Program-made: the position numbers and the translations under genes | Part shown: positions 33,250 through 44,634 of the stretch, one piece after another | How the letters are laid out: every line of letters begins with the position of its first letter | Numbering within the stretch: the stretch's first letter is position 1 | Notes under the pieces: model-generated | The model's database searches: none | What the model saw: only the letters and a program-made list of their open reading frames with translations | What the model was told of the DNA's origin: nothing | Assembly (NCBI GenBank): GCA_029204225.1 | Contig: CM055096.1 | Span: forward strand, 42,218,901-42,282,900 | DNA: 64,000 bases | Reading direction: 5' to 3' | Source of the DNA: Diphasiastrum complanatum | Taxonomy: Eukaryota; Streptophyta; Lycopodiopsida; Lycopodiales; Lycopodiaceae

Positions 33250-33253
33250 CTTA

Positions 33254-33920
33254 TGAGGAGAAAAAGGTGATTGACTGATGAGAAATTCGTCAGATTTGCA
33301 CAACTTTTGCAAAGGCGAATCAATCACGACTCTCTTCAGCTCAGATGGAGTTCAGATGCGACCATCAAACACTGCCAGCTGAATCGCTCCTACAGTCCTC
33401 TAGAGTGTAGTCAGTCACTGCTGATCTACATTCATAAAATTAATGCAGCATTCGACTTAGTTTCAACCAAATTGTGGAATTCAAAATGAACAAGAAAACT
33501 CAGACATATGAAATATCAGCATAAGCATTCAACATTCAAGATATGACACAACAAGAAAATAATCTATATTAATTTTCTCTGATTTCTTCAAGCACTGCAT
33601 GTGAATCCACGCAGTGCATTGGCAAAGTAGCAGTTTCGTTTCACTAGCGGACAGTTGGATCTTCTGATCCTAGACAGAATTGTCTTCGCATGCAGACGGA
33701 CATGTATTCTGTATATCGTCTTGATTGCTTACTAGCATCAGACTTCTTCACTCTGTTACACTATGTGTATTCTATTTTATCTATATGTCAAGTATCATCC
33801 AGTAAGCATGGCCGCTCTATGTAAACCTAAGATTAGAGTGATTAAGTATCTACGTCTAACCAGGGAATTACAAGAGTGGCAGATTAGCCATGACCTAGGA
33901 AGTATCTGCTGACGCCATGC
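33254..33920 (-). repeat. Copia 5' LTR (minus orientation)
   Basis: It lies immediately right of the PBS, begins TGAGGAG on the plus strand, and extends to about 33920, where gypsy-like sequence resumes. The right limit is approximate. Read side by side, it shares only a short GAGAAAAAGG word with the LTR at 30.19-30.96 kb. Confidence 0.6.
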
Positions 33921-33949
33921 CATCAGATCAAATTACTATACTTCTGGGT

Positions 33950-35370
33950 ACTTGCATGATCTTTGGTGGTATCCCTTGGAATGTGAGCGAACGGGTTTCG
34001 TTTACCTCGTCTGCCTTCTTTCATACTGGACCGCGAAGGAATCTCGTTCGTGGATCTTTCATTCCGTTGACTTTCACGTTCGCGAAACTCTTCGTGTTTC
34101 GTGTCTCCAGATGTTCGAGTTCGCGAACATCTTCGTCAGGCATTTGGCTGAAAGCTAGCAAGGCTTTGTAATCAAAAACATTTTGTTTCTTCAGGTTCCT
34201 CGGGCTCCACCATGTGGAAAGGTGGTGCATGACGATGCAATCGATCATTCTGATCAGTGTGCAATGGTGAGCCCTTTCGTGGTTCCCGTTCGCCATCAAC
34301 AGGAGGTTCCATAGGGTTGTCCTTTTCTTGCTCTTTTTCTTCCACTTGTGCTCTTTGTACCCAGTGTCGTATCTTCTAGTACTGTCTCCTTTCTTCCCTC
34401 ATATTCGGATATGGCGCTAAAGTTGAGGGTTGGTCATCAGTGGCCAATGGTGGTGGTGAGGGAGCCACTTCCTTGCTCTTTTGTGTTCGCATAACAACTA
34501 ACACAAGGGCATGGAAATGTTGTCTTTCTGGTGGCATCCCCGCTGGAACTGTTGCCCGTTGTATTGCAATGAAGTTCAATGGTGTGTTGGTCTAGGGTCT
34601 CAATGAAAAATTCTCGTAGCAGTGTCCGTAGGCGCATTCTCGGTAGAAGGATGTATATTGTCCCTTGTAAGGACATTTTGCAAGTCTGTGTTCTTCACCC
34701 ATAGCAGCCATGATTTCTTCTGTCTTGACGTTGAGTTTGAGCTGCATAGGCCACAATATATTCCTTTATGGCAGGATCCATAAATGATTCATCCGGTCCA
34801 TACCATTGTTGCTGCTCAGGTTGAGGTGGTTTTGGCATCTCTGGTTCTGCTACTGTCAAGTTTATGTGGGCCACTTGTTGATTGGTTGGCCCCGGTGATG
34901 CAGGTAAGGCCATATGCTGTTGATTATTCGGTGCACCGTATCTCGGTGCCATATTTGGTGCCCCTTGATGGTATGGATAAGAATTCTGATAAGGACTCCT
35001 ATTCTGTTGGACAATCCGGGGGTTAAATGGGCAAAATGCCGTATCGTGCGATGTTGCGTTGCACAAATGGCAAAATCTATGGGTCAGTTTCAGATTTTGC
35101 TTTAGGACTGGGCACTCGTTTGCTGTATGGTTTTGTGTGCATATTGAACACCATACATTTTCGCGTCGGGGATACTGTAGCTGGTTTGGTTTCAGATGAT
35201 TGGGCGTTGTTGCTGCAGCTCCTTGTAAGGCTTTCAGTTTTTGATCAAACTATGTCATAAGTTGTTCCATCTGCTGTTTGTGTAATTTTGCCATCTGTTT
35301 CAACAGCAGTTCTGTGGATAGAGCGGAAGCATTTGATGATGATGATGCTAGAGGAGCTCATGGAGGAGCA
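33950..35370 (-). pseudogene. Ty3/gypsy gag (5' part of the split element)
   Basis: Read right to left: K-Q-M-A-K-L-H-K-Q-Q-M-E-Q-L coiled helix (about 35320-35260), paired Cys-His knuckles (C-S-I-C ... H ... C and C-H-L-C ... H-D ... C) between about 35155 and 35015, and a Gln/Pro/Asn-rich linker (35066-34695). Next are a shorter frame (34579-34376) and a piece with F-S-Q-M-P-D-E-D (34299-34021). Its strand and position fit the gypsy pol at 27.98-30.20 kb. The protease is not seen. The right end is cut exactly where CACTA-type sequence starts. Confidence 0.7.
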
Positions 35371-35389
35371 AGCACCACAACAACACCCG

Positions 35390-35935
35390 CCACGATTTGC
35401 GACATGTTTTGCGACGTGAATCGAGAGCCTAATTTTTTTTAATTCGTCGCAGACATCGGAAAAGCACATCGCTATAAGGACGTCGGAATCCGATGACTTT
35501 AAAAAAACGTCGCATTACGACGGGCACAACGTGCCGGATTCTGAAACGTATTTTCCCGATCACGCAAACCCGATCTGATATGGACGTCACAATGCGACGT
35601 ATAATGTGGACGTCGCATTGCGACGTTCGACGTGTACGTCACATTGCGACGTCCAAAGACGTCGCAAAAGCTCTGACGTGAATGTCGCATTGCGACGTTT
35701 CTGAATCCAGTCGGATTTCGACGTCTGTAAATACAGAATGATGCCAAAATTTCACCGACGGATGTCCGACGCCAATCCAACGTCCATCTGACGTATGCTT
35801 GGACGTCGGATTTCGACGTCCCATAAAGTTGTCGGATTCCGACGTCTATTAACAGAATGATCAAAAAATATGTCTGACGTGTGTCCGACGTCTATTCGAC
35901 GTGTTAGGACGTCGGATTTCGACATCCCAAATTAG
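35390..35935. repeat. Subterminal palindromic repeat array of the CACTA element
   Basis: About a dozen copies of two related short palindromes, GTCGCATTGCGAC and GTCGGATTCCGAC (with variants), each usually extended by ACGT to give GACGTC ends. They occur about every 20-45 bp. In known CACTA elements such subterminal motifs bind the TNPA-type protein. The CpG-rich array stands out in an AT-rich window. A 121-codon minus frame across it is an accident of the repeats. Confidence 0.8.
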
Positions 35936-36579
35936 GTTAAAAAAAATAAAAAATGCATAAAAAACAGCGCGCACATTTTTATCGGGCTATTCTTGGAGTT
36001 GAATTCTTGGAGAAGCGATGTTCGTGAATTGTTTTTAAAACAATATTTTTGAGTTGCATTCAACATTTGGATCAAACAACAAATTAAGCATGAGGTACTT
36101 TTCATTCTTAAACTACTTTTCATTATGAATGACAATACTTTATTGCATTGCTTTGTGCACATCATAAATTTCATTTAGATTTTTAGATATAATATTGATT
36201 GTTGTTTTGAAATTCGACATTTCTTAGTTGATTATTATGTCAATCCACATCCCTAAATTTGACATTGCAATTTTTGAAAAAAAAAACATTGCACATATAA
36301 AAGCAATGCAATATAGCACGATCATTTGCAATAATAATATTTTTCATAATATAAATTAATGTATTACAAAATTGGTGCTTCAATGTCGCACGAGCCTTTC
36401 TAGATCTAACATCAACTAAAACTTATAAACCTAATCTACTCATCGTCGTCGTGACGTCCAGTCTGCATGAACACAAGCAAACAAACTACATTGACATTAT
36501 ATGTTTGATCATATTAAATTAAATAAAATTGATGTCGAAATACAAACCACATTAGTATAAATACAAAAACTAGTACTTA

Positions 36580-37597
36580 CATTTGGAGGATGACCCTCGC
36601 TCTTTAGTTTGTCGACTAATGCGTCGTACGATTCCTTGAAGGCAAATTCGTACTCCTCCTTAGTTGGCAGACGTCCATAGTCTGCCAACTATCCATGCAT
36701 TCAATTGAGGTTGAAATTAATTTAGGGCTACGTTGAAGCAGCTAGTCATAATGCATATTAAAAAATAAAAGCATATAAAATCAAAGATAAACTATAAGAG
36801 TAGTGTAAGTTCACTTACTATGCTTGCTTGCAATCCCGCCTTTCCGCTCGAGCCCAACCTAGGATTGCCTATCCCATGCATCCTAGTGGTCGCAGCATCT
36901 TTCTGAATCTTGTATTTATCTGGTGTTCGTTCATCCGCTTTTTTCTTGAACACCAGGAAGGCTTGGATTGCCCGTCCCTATAAGCTCGTCGTGCCATATC
37001 ACGACGACACCTAATATAAGCTCATATGCTTATGAATTTCCTTCTCCTCGAATTCCTCTTCTTGTTGGAATTCATCACAAAGGGTACCAATAACCTGTCG
37101 TTTATCGTCGGCAGGTTGTTCGGACCATTTACTAAAAAATTTGTCACCAGAATGACGTTGGCATAAAGAATAGAGTCGGTCCAAAACCACCCTTCCTTTT
37201 CTATTGGCAATTATATTGCCTTGAGGATCCACGTCATAATAACGATTTGTGGATGACTCTTCGGTGGGGGCGGGAGCCGCGGCCTCTTATGAGGGACCAC
37301 CCTCATTTGGCTAAGCATATTTTGCAGTTGTGTTCTTTGCTCGGGAGTTAATGATTCATGTAAATTTTTTACAAAGTCTCCCAAGCTTTCACCATTGCAT
37401 GACCCCGACATGATTACTACATTCATATACATACAATACATTACAATAAACCCTAATATATTGAAATGAATTAGAAAAGAAAATCGATTACAGAACTTTA
37501 ATGCATATTGGAGTGGGACTTTCATACCTGCGTTAATAAAAGAAGAGAGATATGCGTGTAGAGCTCGAATCTGCACCAAGATTGGCATAAGAATCAT
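36580..37597 (-). CDS. CACTA transposase-24 (TNPA-like) gene, frameshifted or multi-exon
   Basis: Coding blocks on the minus strand: an N-terminal block from the ATG at about 37410 with M-S-G-S-C-N-G, L-T-P-E-Q-R-T-Q-L-Q; a block 37260-37011 with Y-Y-D-V-D-P-Q-G-N-I-I and Q-R-H-S-G-D-K-F; a block about 36985-36823 with L-V-F-K-K-K-A-D-E-R and H-G-I-G-N-P-R-L-G-S-S-G-K; and a block about 36697-36583 with G-R-L-P-T-K-E-E-Y-E-F-A-F ending at |GTAAGT. This order resembles plant transposase-24 proteins of En/Spm elements, whose C-terminal part has 'H..GS...... GR.P...E.F'. One frame change near 37270 is unexplained. The role would be binding of the subterminal repeats. Confidence 0.6.
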
Positions 37598-37704
37598 GTA
37601 AGCGACAATGTATAAGAATAGGTATATCTAAAAATTAAAACATTAGAATCATACAATAATTTTATGTTATTTGTGTTTTGTACTTGTGCATATATGCAGT
37701 TTAT

Positions 37705-38640
37705 CACAACGAGATGAATTACATTCAGATCAGTCTAGCGACGAAGACAGTACTCAAGTTAACAGGGTAAGTGATAAACATGCATGTGTTCTTGTTCATA
37801 AAAACTTTGTTATTATAAGTTAAAATATTGTGCTAAAGTGACATGTACTTGATTTTTTTTTCTCGTAGAGAAATTATTTTCAAAATAAAACATGGTGCAC
37901 ATGCCTCAAGTGTGACGGACAAAAGATGCGTGAAAGACGCATTGTTGATAAACATTTGTTGGAGTTTGGACGTTGAGGTTTGTTAATTTTATATGATTGT
38001 TTTTTGTTATAATCTTCGTCAATCTATATATGTCACTTATGAAATTTATTTCATGTGTGTAGCCAATACATCGAATGCCATTCCATGAAGTTGATCCATC
38101 CGTGTTTAGTTACAATCAACGTCAAGTTTTGATAGACATGAGAAAACAAAGAATGAAACAAATTGAAGAGGCAAACACAATTGGAAAAGAGAATAATCAA
38201 CTTGATTCTAATGATTATGATGATGAGGTGCAACACGATGAAGCAATGCACAACATGTTTGAATCCTACTTTGAAACAAATGAGAATGATGATATGCATG
38301 CATCTTCTAATGAAAACGGAGATCACAAACAATTTGAGATGGATGAAGACGAGATTCTATTGCGCAAGGAGGCAGACACTCCTCTATATCCTGGAGCATC
38401 CATTTCGAGACAAGCTACGTCAATTCTTATTCTAAACCTTCAAGCAACATACAAATGGAGTGATCGTAGCGTGACATCTTTATTCGAGTACTTAATGCAT
38501 AACACAACTATTATACTTTAGAGCATATTTACATTAAGTTAATTTTTTTTTCTAACAACTCACATTGCTCTTTTTTTAGGTTGTTGCATCGAATACTTCC
38601 GAAAGAATATCTAAAACACAAAAAGAAGCACACATTGGTA
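37705..38640 (+). CDS. CACTA TNP2 transposase, N-terminal part only
   Basis: Exon-like blocks: 37705-37766 (acidic, S-D-Q-S-S-D-E-D), 37867-37978 with the Cys motif W-C-T-C-L-K-C-D-G ... H-L-L-E-F-G, 38063-38521 with the acidic D-E-V-Q-H-D-E-A stretch and T-P-L-Y-P-G-A-S-I-S-R then L-N-L-Q-A-T-Y-K-W-S-D, and a last short block near 38580-38640. The Cys-x-Cys-x2-Cys ... His motif and the L-Y-P-G-A ... L-N-L region are typical of the transposase-associated N-terminal part of TNP2. The DDE catalytic domain is absent because the element ends. Confidence 0.75.
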
Positions 38641-40498
38641 GCCTGCCGCTCACCTCAGTCGCTGTGTTCTATTCATTGGCAGACTTTCATGCACAGTTCT
38701 ACACTCTATCTTCCTCTCTCATCCTCTATGTTTGTGTTAATAAAAAATATGTATTTATCTCCACTGTGTGGAGTTTACAAGGTAGTTTATCAGAGAATTA
38801 CAAGACAAGTTAATGCTAATCAACTAGTTAGCTATTCTTTGTTATCACTGCCTATTTCAGCTAAGTGTGAAGTAGAATACACCACGCTTGTCAAGCTGTC
38901 AGAGCAAATTTTTCTCTTTCGTTTTGTGTCTTTGTCGAGTGTGTTTCATCATCTGGTCGTCAGGCTGAATCTCAAATACTTTTCTTTCGGTCTTCGGGGT
39001 ATGTTTGCCCTTCGCTTCGCTTCGCTTCGGGGTATGTTTACCCTTCGCTTCTTTTCACTTTGTGAGAAAGTTGCAGGAGAACACAATTTCTTACAACTAG
39101 ATGCTTGTTTGTTGATCACAATGTTGCCAGGTTTCTAGATGAAGCTCCAATAGTAATCGACTCCACAAGGACTGGAGAATCCAACATGACGAGTAGTTGG
39201 AAATTTTGTACTGTGCATCAAGTGGAAGTGTGATGCCACAAAAATGTTAAATATTGAATATCAACATAAATATGGCATGATATACTCGAAAATGAAGATA
39301 TGAGCCAGATTAGTATATATCACGATGAGGCCTAAGTCATTTTTTGAGAATATGTCTCCTAAGTACTTGCCTTATAATAAAGGACAAGACCTTTAATAGG
39401 AAAGACATTGCCTTGGATAACCTTTACTAGGTCATCCACACGAAATGACTAGATATGAAAAGACATGTTAAACTAGAGTAATTTTAACTCTTAGTTAAAT
39501 ATACCTTTCATGGTATAATTGAACGTATACTTAATCTAATCATTTAACTACACTCTTTTGCGGGAGCAATGCACCTGTTGTTTTAGAGGTGTGTTTGTTC
39601 ACCCCGAAGAACATATATTGATCTCACACTTCAGTCTCGAGCATCGAGAGAGAAGAGTTTATGCATATGTAAGAGATTGAAGAAGTGAATAGAGTTCTGA
39701 GAGTTATTCTCCCTTATCTCTATTCTCCGCACTGTTGAGTGTGAGTGATCTTGAGTCTACTAGCAATCTCTGACGCATTACATGAATTACTCTCTGATCA
39801 GACAGACTCTCTAGTGCATTACAGTTGTTTGTTGTGTATCTGTAAAGCATGCTCTAAAGAACTGTCTGAAAATCATCTTATTTGTCTGTCGTGAATACTT
39901 TCTTTTCAACACTTGAATAACGACTATCTTTGGTACAGTCTAGCATGATCATTGAATAAAGCTGTATGTATACATATGAGATGACAGTCCCTGTTTGAAG
40001 AATTGAGTCTTTGATCTGTGTTCCTGATTGTTATTGACATAAACTTTCTAACGTGCTCTAAAACCATTCGTGTTCTTTAACCATTAATTTGGACTTAAGT
40101 TGTTGAGGACTTTTGTCTAGAAGCGAACAATTTGTAAACGTGATTATTTAATTGTCTGCACAATCATGAATTCATCGAACAATTCTCGACTCTTTGTTGA
40201 CACCTTAATCAGCCAGAGTGTAGTATTGCTGTACTACTCTGATAATATCTCATCTGTAGAACGCATTTCATTCGATTTGATAGAGGCTAGATTGTTGTTT
40301 TGAGATTATTAACATTACATTCCCCAAACCACAAGTAATACTAGTTACTTTTTAATGTCTGTTGACAACCAAAATAACACTCAAAACCACTTGTCATAAT
40401 TGTACTAAATACATAACTTTCTAACGCTGTCCTCTGTGGGAACAACAATATTTACTATAAAATTTATATTAACCTTGTTGGTATAGTACAACATTTAC
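38641..40498 (+). repeat. Probable gypsy 5' LTR and flank
   Basis: No gene. A CTTCGCTTCGCTTCG block with flanking GGGGTATGTTT repeats occurs at 38991-39052. The stretch up to about 40490 directly precedes a gypsy-type PBS and so should contain the 5' LTR, but I cannot fix the LTR start (possibly near 39120-39190). Confidence 0.45.
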
Positions 40499-40501
40499 CA
40501 A

Positions 40502-40523
40502 TTTTTGGCACCGTTGCCAGGGA
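40502..40523 (+). promoter_or_regulatory. Gypsy primer-binding site (Athila/Tat style)
   Basis: TTTTGGCACCGTTGCCAGGG is close to the TTGGCGCCGTTGCCGGGG text found at the PBS of plant Athila/Tat gypsy elements. Confidence 0.75.
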
Positions 40524-41279
40524 TAGTTTAGGAAAGTTATAAGAAATCTGACACATCCATCTCCATGTCTAGTGTATGTCAGATAGAGAATCCAGATTAG
40601 AACGATACCGCAAGCTTAGAGAGGAATTTTTACGAAGACAAAGTGAGAGTACTAGTCGAAGAAATCTAGACGAAATCATTGCCTAGTTACTTGAACTCCT
40701 AATTAGCTTCGGTATGGAGGTCCTGCTGCATGTTTCACTTCTATCTCAAGAGTTAAGTACGATTATTTTAAAGGGACTTCTTCCGATGATGCAGATAGCT
40801 ATGTCTCACAATTTGAGTCAATAACTAATGCAAATAATGAAGGTACTGACGTAGACAAACTACAAATCTTCCCTGGTCTGCTAAGAAAGCAGGCCAGCAT
40901 ATGGTACAGTCAAGTTGAACCAGCGGTGTTGGAACCTGGTACCTGCTGAAAGATGCATTTCTGAACCAATTCAGAGAGATCGATTACAAATCTGGAATTC
41001 TCGGACGTCTGAACAATGTTTAGAAGAAGAGTAAAGAATCCCTTCGCAAATATACATGAAAGGTTAAAAATCTCATCGGAAAACTAACCGGTGTATATCC
41101 CGTTGATATGCAGATCGAATGGGTTTTGACTGGTTTACCACCAAAGAGTGATCGGTATTGCAGACAAGGGGACATGACCTCCTTAGCAGCAGCCAAAAAT
41201 TTTGAGACCTCAAAACTAGCACAAAAGCGACGATCAACTAAGAGATCTTGAAAGTCTAAGACTGATTCGAGTCACAGCG

Positions 41280-42842
41280 ATGGTGATACTATGTTCAAGG
41301 TACTACAGCATCAGCCTAACAGGGCAGATCAAGTTCGCACCAAGAAGACATAATCCTCCTGAATTTGTTGGACCAGCGAAGTCTCAAACCGCGACTAAAC
41401 CAGTGTCGGGTAACTGTTACAATTGTGGAGAGCCGGGACATTTTTCACCCGACTATCCTCAGTCGCGAAAGCCGACTGGTTATGTTTCGTTATGCTCAAA
41501 TTGCAGAGAGTCTGGCCACAAGTATCCTGACTGCCCTCAGCCGCAGAATTTGTGACCCAAATATCAGTATGTAGCAACACTAGCTGCTGCAGACTCACAA
41601 GCAAACTCGAAAGCAAAAGCTTCGACTAATGCTGTTGTGCAGAGAATTGATGTTATTGAAGAAAAATTGGCAAAGACAGATGACCAATCCTAGCCAAGTG
41701 ACGTGGAGAAGATATTCAAAGTCACAACGAGAAGCAAAAGCTCCTTGAAACCTGACCAGAAATCTTCGACAAAACGCAGAAAATCCTCGAAGAAGAAATC
41801 TTCTAGCAAAACGATGAACAAATCTATGACTAAAGAAGATCTTAAAGATGACCCCGACTATGATCGCGATGCTGCAAAGTTATTTGCAAAAGATATCTCA
41901 GCAGAAGCGAAAGAAATTACCAACGCTGAACTTCAGACATCTACTGCAGAGAAGGTGGTCACGTTCGAGGAAGGGGACAATGAAATCACGAAGACTAAAT
42001 TGTCTAGTGCTGTTGTTGACAAGCCAATCTCAAAATCGAAGATGAAGGACTATGACATCGTGACTGATATTGGATCTCTTTGTCCGAACATCACGTTTGA
42101 GTAGCTGTTGGCAGATAACACTTATTACAGAAAGCAACTGAAAGGTCTTTCTGCTCCCAAAAACAAGAAAAAAATTTCTCTGCCAGATGCTGGTGTTTTG
42201 TCTATTGATTTAGGTGATCTTGGTGCACCTGAAATTGATATTACCATTGCGAGATGTCTGATCGAAAAAGTGCCAATTGACTCTGGTTCTAGTGTGAACA
42301 TAATAACATAAGACACAACTCATGCTTTGGGGCTGACTGACATTCAACCGAGACAACGAAACATCAGGTTAGTTGATTTGACGCGACAAAAACTTGTTGG
42401 AGAACTGAAGGATGTCACTGTTTACATTCAAGCCTAGCCATTCACAATGAATTTCATAGTTATCAAACCACTCGGTTTGTCATCTTATTCTATTCTGATT
42501 GGATGACCCTAGCTTTATCAATTAAACGCAAGTGTTCATTGGAAATCCAGAGAGCTGAGATTTCAGACTGGTGAGACCAATAATCAAGGTAAGCCAACAG
42601 AACAAATAATCACCTGGAGTCGAGTCAAATATGAAGGTGAAACTCCTTTGTCTGACACCAGTTTTACCTCAGAAGAATCTTCTTATGCCTTAAATATTTT
42701 TTCTAATGAATCTGACATTGAAGTGCAATATTTCGAATGTTATGAGAATGATGACGAAGAAGAATTCTTTGATGCCTGCAACGCTGAAGCGGATGTTTCG
42801 TATGAAGAAATAAGTTGCAGACATGAACTCAAAAGCGTCTGA
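41280..42842 (+). pseudogene. Gypsy gag-protease frame with isolated stops
   Basis: One frame runs across 1.5 kb, broken only by stop codons (near 41352, 41553, 41694, 42102, 42309, 42438, 42505 and 42511), with no frameshift. It carries two zinc knuckles, a Lys/Ser-rich linker, protease D-S-G-S-S, and an acidic linker ending at 42842. Two of the stops sit in the short conserved block after the protease (I-L-I-G stop P stop L-Y). Confidence 0.8.
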
Positions 42843-43464
42843 TGATTCGAGTGATGAATCTGAACATGAATTTGATAACAAGAACCAGGTTGACGACAAG
42901 AAAACATCTATGGAGTCAACCGTGTGCAAAATTCATGGCCATACCAAGGCCAGTATGATAGAAGGTATCATTTTACCAGATTCTACGGAACTAATTGAAC
43001 TTGCACCTGGCAGATTTGTACACGTTTTGAAGTCACTTGGAGAATCAGAATTGGCGGAATTCACAGAATTAATGAAGAAGTATCAAGATGTTTTTGCCTG
43101 CACTAATTCCATTTTAGATCAAGTTGCTGGTCAAGAGCGTTACAGTTTCTGTGACGGATTCTCTGGATATAATCAGGTTGGATTGCGAAAGGAAGATCGT
43201 TCAAAGACCACATTCACTATGGATTGGGGCACTTATGCCTACAACAAAATGCCCTTCGGCCTTTGCAACGCTCTAGCGACTTTTCAACGAATCATGATGT
43301 TAATTTTTGCTGCCTTCCTAAGAACTTTTCTCGAAATATTTATTGATGATTTCTGTGTACATAGTGATATTAAGACACACCTGCAGAAGCTGAAATCAAC
43401 ATTGCAACGGTGTCGAGATACTTGTTTATCTCTTCATTCAAAGAAATGTTTTTTTGGTATGTAA
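42823..43464 (+). pseudogene. Gypsy reverse transcriptase segment
   Basis: A 213-residue frame with an acidic/linker start and E-L-A-P-G-R-F-V-H, joined to RT palm with D-G-F-S-G-Y-N-Q, T-F-T-M-D-W-G, M-P-F-G-L-C-N-A and F-I-D-D-F. The catalytic Asp pair is intact, but RT fingers are deleted. The frame ends in C-F-F-G-M then a stop; the next piece continues in another frame. Confidence 0.85.
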
Positions 43465-43941
43465 GAAGGAATATTACTTGGACACAGAATATCTAACAGA
43501 GGAATAGAAGTCGATAAAGATAAAGTCGAGCTTATAAAGAATCTCCAAATACCAACCAATTTACGTGAACTAAGAGCTTTCTTAGGACATGTCGGCTATT
43601 ACCGGAGATTTATTCAAAATCATGCTTCTATTGCTGCCACTCTTACACATCTACTGAAGAAAAAAGTGGAATACTTGTGGAAAAATGAACAGCAGAAAGC
43701 ATTCGAAGAACTTAAGCAAAGGTTGATCAATGCACTATTCTGAGACCACCCAACTGGGCTATTTTATTTCATAGTTATGTGGATGTTTCTGCATTTGCTA
43801 TTGGCGTCTGTCTGAGCCAGAAGGACGATCAGAAGAAAGATCATCCCATCTACTATGCGAGTCGACAACTCAGTGCATCAGAGAAGAATTATTCGGCTAC
43901 AGAAAGGGAAGCACTTGGAATGTTAGAAATTTTGGCATTAT

Positions 43942-44634
43942 TTGCTAAGATATGCATTTATTTTTCATGTTGATCACTATGTTCTAAAGTATATTGTAAA
44001 TAAACCAGATCTATTAGGACGAATTGCTCGATGGGTTCTACTTCTGCATGAATTCACTTATCAAGTAGAACTTTGCCAAGGAAAGTATCATACAAATGCT
44101 GATTATCTATCGCGACTCAGCACCGGAAAAATTGAAGAATCAATTAATAATGATTTTCCAGACAAACATCTATTTGAAATGTTATCCACAAATTCGTTAT
44201 ATTCTGATATCATTACTTATCTTAAGGATCAGATATATCCGAATGGTTACGATCTGGAGCAAAAGACAGTTTTTCAATACAAGGTAGCACCTTATATGAT
44301 TATTAACAATATATTGTACAAACTTGGTGCAGATCATCAGCTTCAAAGATGTCTCAAAACTGAAGACATAAAAAAGGTCGTTAAAGCCTTACATTCAGAA
44401 GATGTTGGTGGACACTTTGCTTTGAAGCATACTGTTAATAAGATATTGACTGCCAAGTATTGGTGGCCAACAATGTTCAAGGATGTATCAAACTTTATTC
44501 GTTCATGTGATCCATGCCAAAGATCTGGCAAGCCTACAAAAGCAATGAATTGGCCGTTGACACCTATCCTGCCTCTTGCACCATTCGAGAAGTGGGGGAT
44601 TGACTTTGTCGGTCCAATCAAACCTGTGACCTGA
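43942..44634 (+). pseudogene. Gypsy RNase H end and integrase zinc domain
   Basis: A 230-residue frame: H-Y-V-L-K-Y-I-V and R-I-A-R-W-V-L-L-L-H-E-F (RNase H end), N-A-D-Y-L-S-R-L, then the HHCC zinc domain (H-S-E-D-V-G-G-H-F; C-D-P-C-Q-R) and W-G-I-D-F-V-G-P, the first catalytic Asp of integrase. Confidence 0.85.

Larger units (their letters stand above)
30964..33253 (-). mobile_element. Ty1/copia element, deleted for RT and RNase H
   Basis: Minus-strand order: PBS 33249-33238, gag (32977-32223 in two frames, with W-N-A-L-L-T-R-F and a basic Lys/Arg-rich tail), double Cys-His knuckle (Y-V-R-C-R-R ... C-I-H-C-H-K), protease (32176-31889, L-D-S-G-A-T-S-H-F-V), HHCC zinc domain (31882-31505, W-H-R-R-L-Y-H ... 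C-D-A-C) and integrase core (31536-30973, F-D-I-C-G-P; F-I-D-D-Y; E-Q-K-N-K near 31205). The sequence jumps from integrase straight to the polypurine tract at about 30975, so RT and RNase H are gone. It interrupts the minus-strand gypsy element. Confidence 0.85.
35371..38640. mobile_element. CACTA (En/Spm-type) transposon, right end missing
   Basis: The left end reads CACCACAACAACAC, close to the CACTACAACAA terminal repeat of plant CACTA elements. It is followed by a 550-bp subterminal array of short palindromes, then a minus-strand gene of the transposase-24 type (about 37597-36580), then a plus-strand gene starting with the TNP2 transposase-associated domain (37705-38640). The plus gene stops abruptly near 38640, and no second terminus follows, so the element is truncated. 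The left end lies inside gypsy gag. Confidence 0.75.

Noticed and set aside
35499-35864. 121-codon minus frame across the CACTA subterminal array
   Set aside because: It is produced by palindromic repeats with period close to a multiple of three; sequence is repetitive and unlike any protein.
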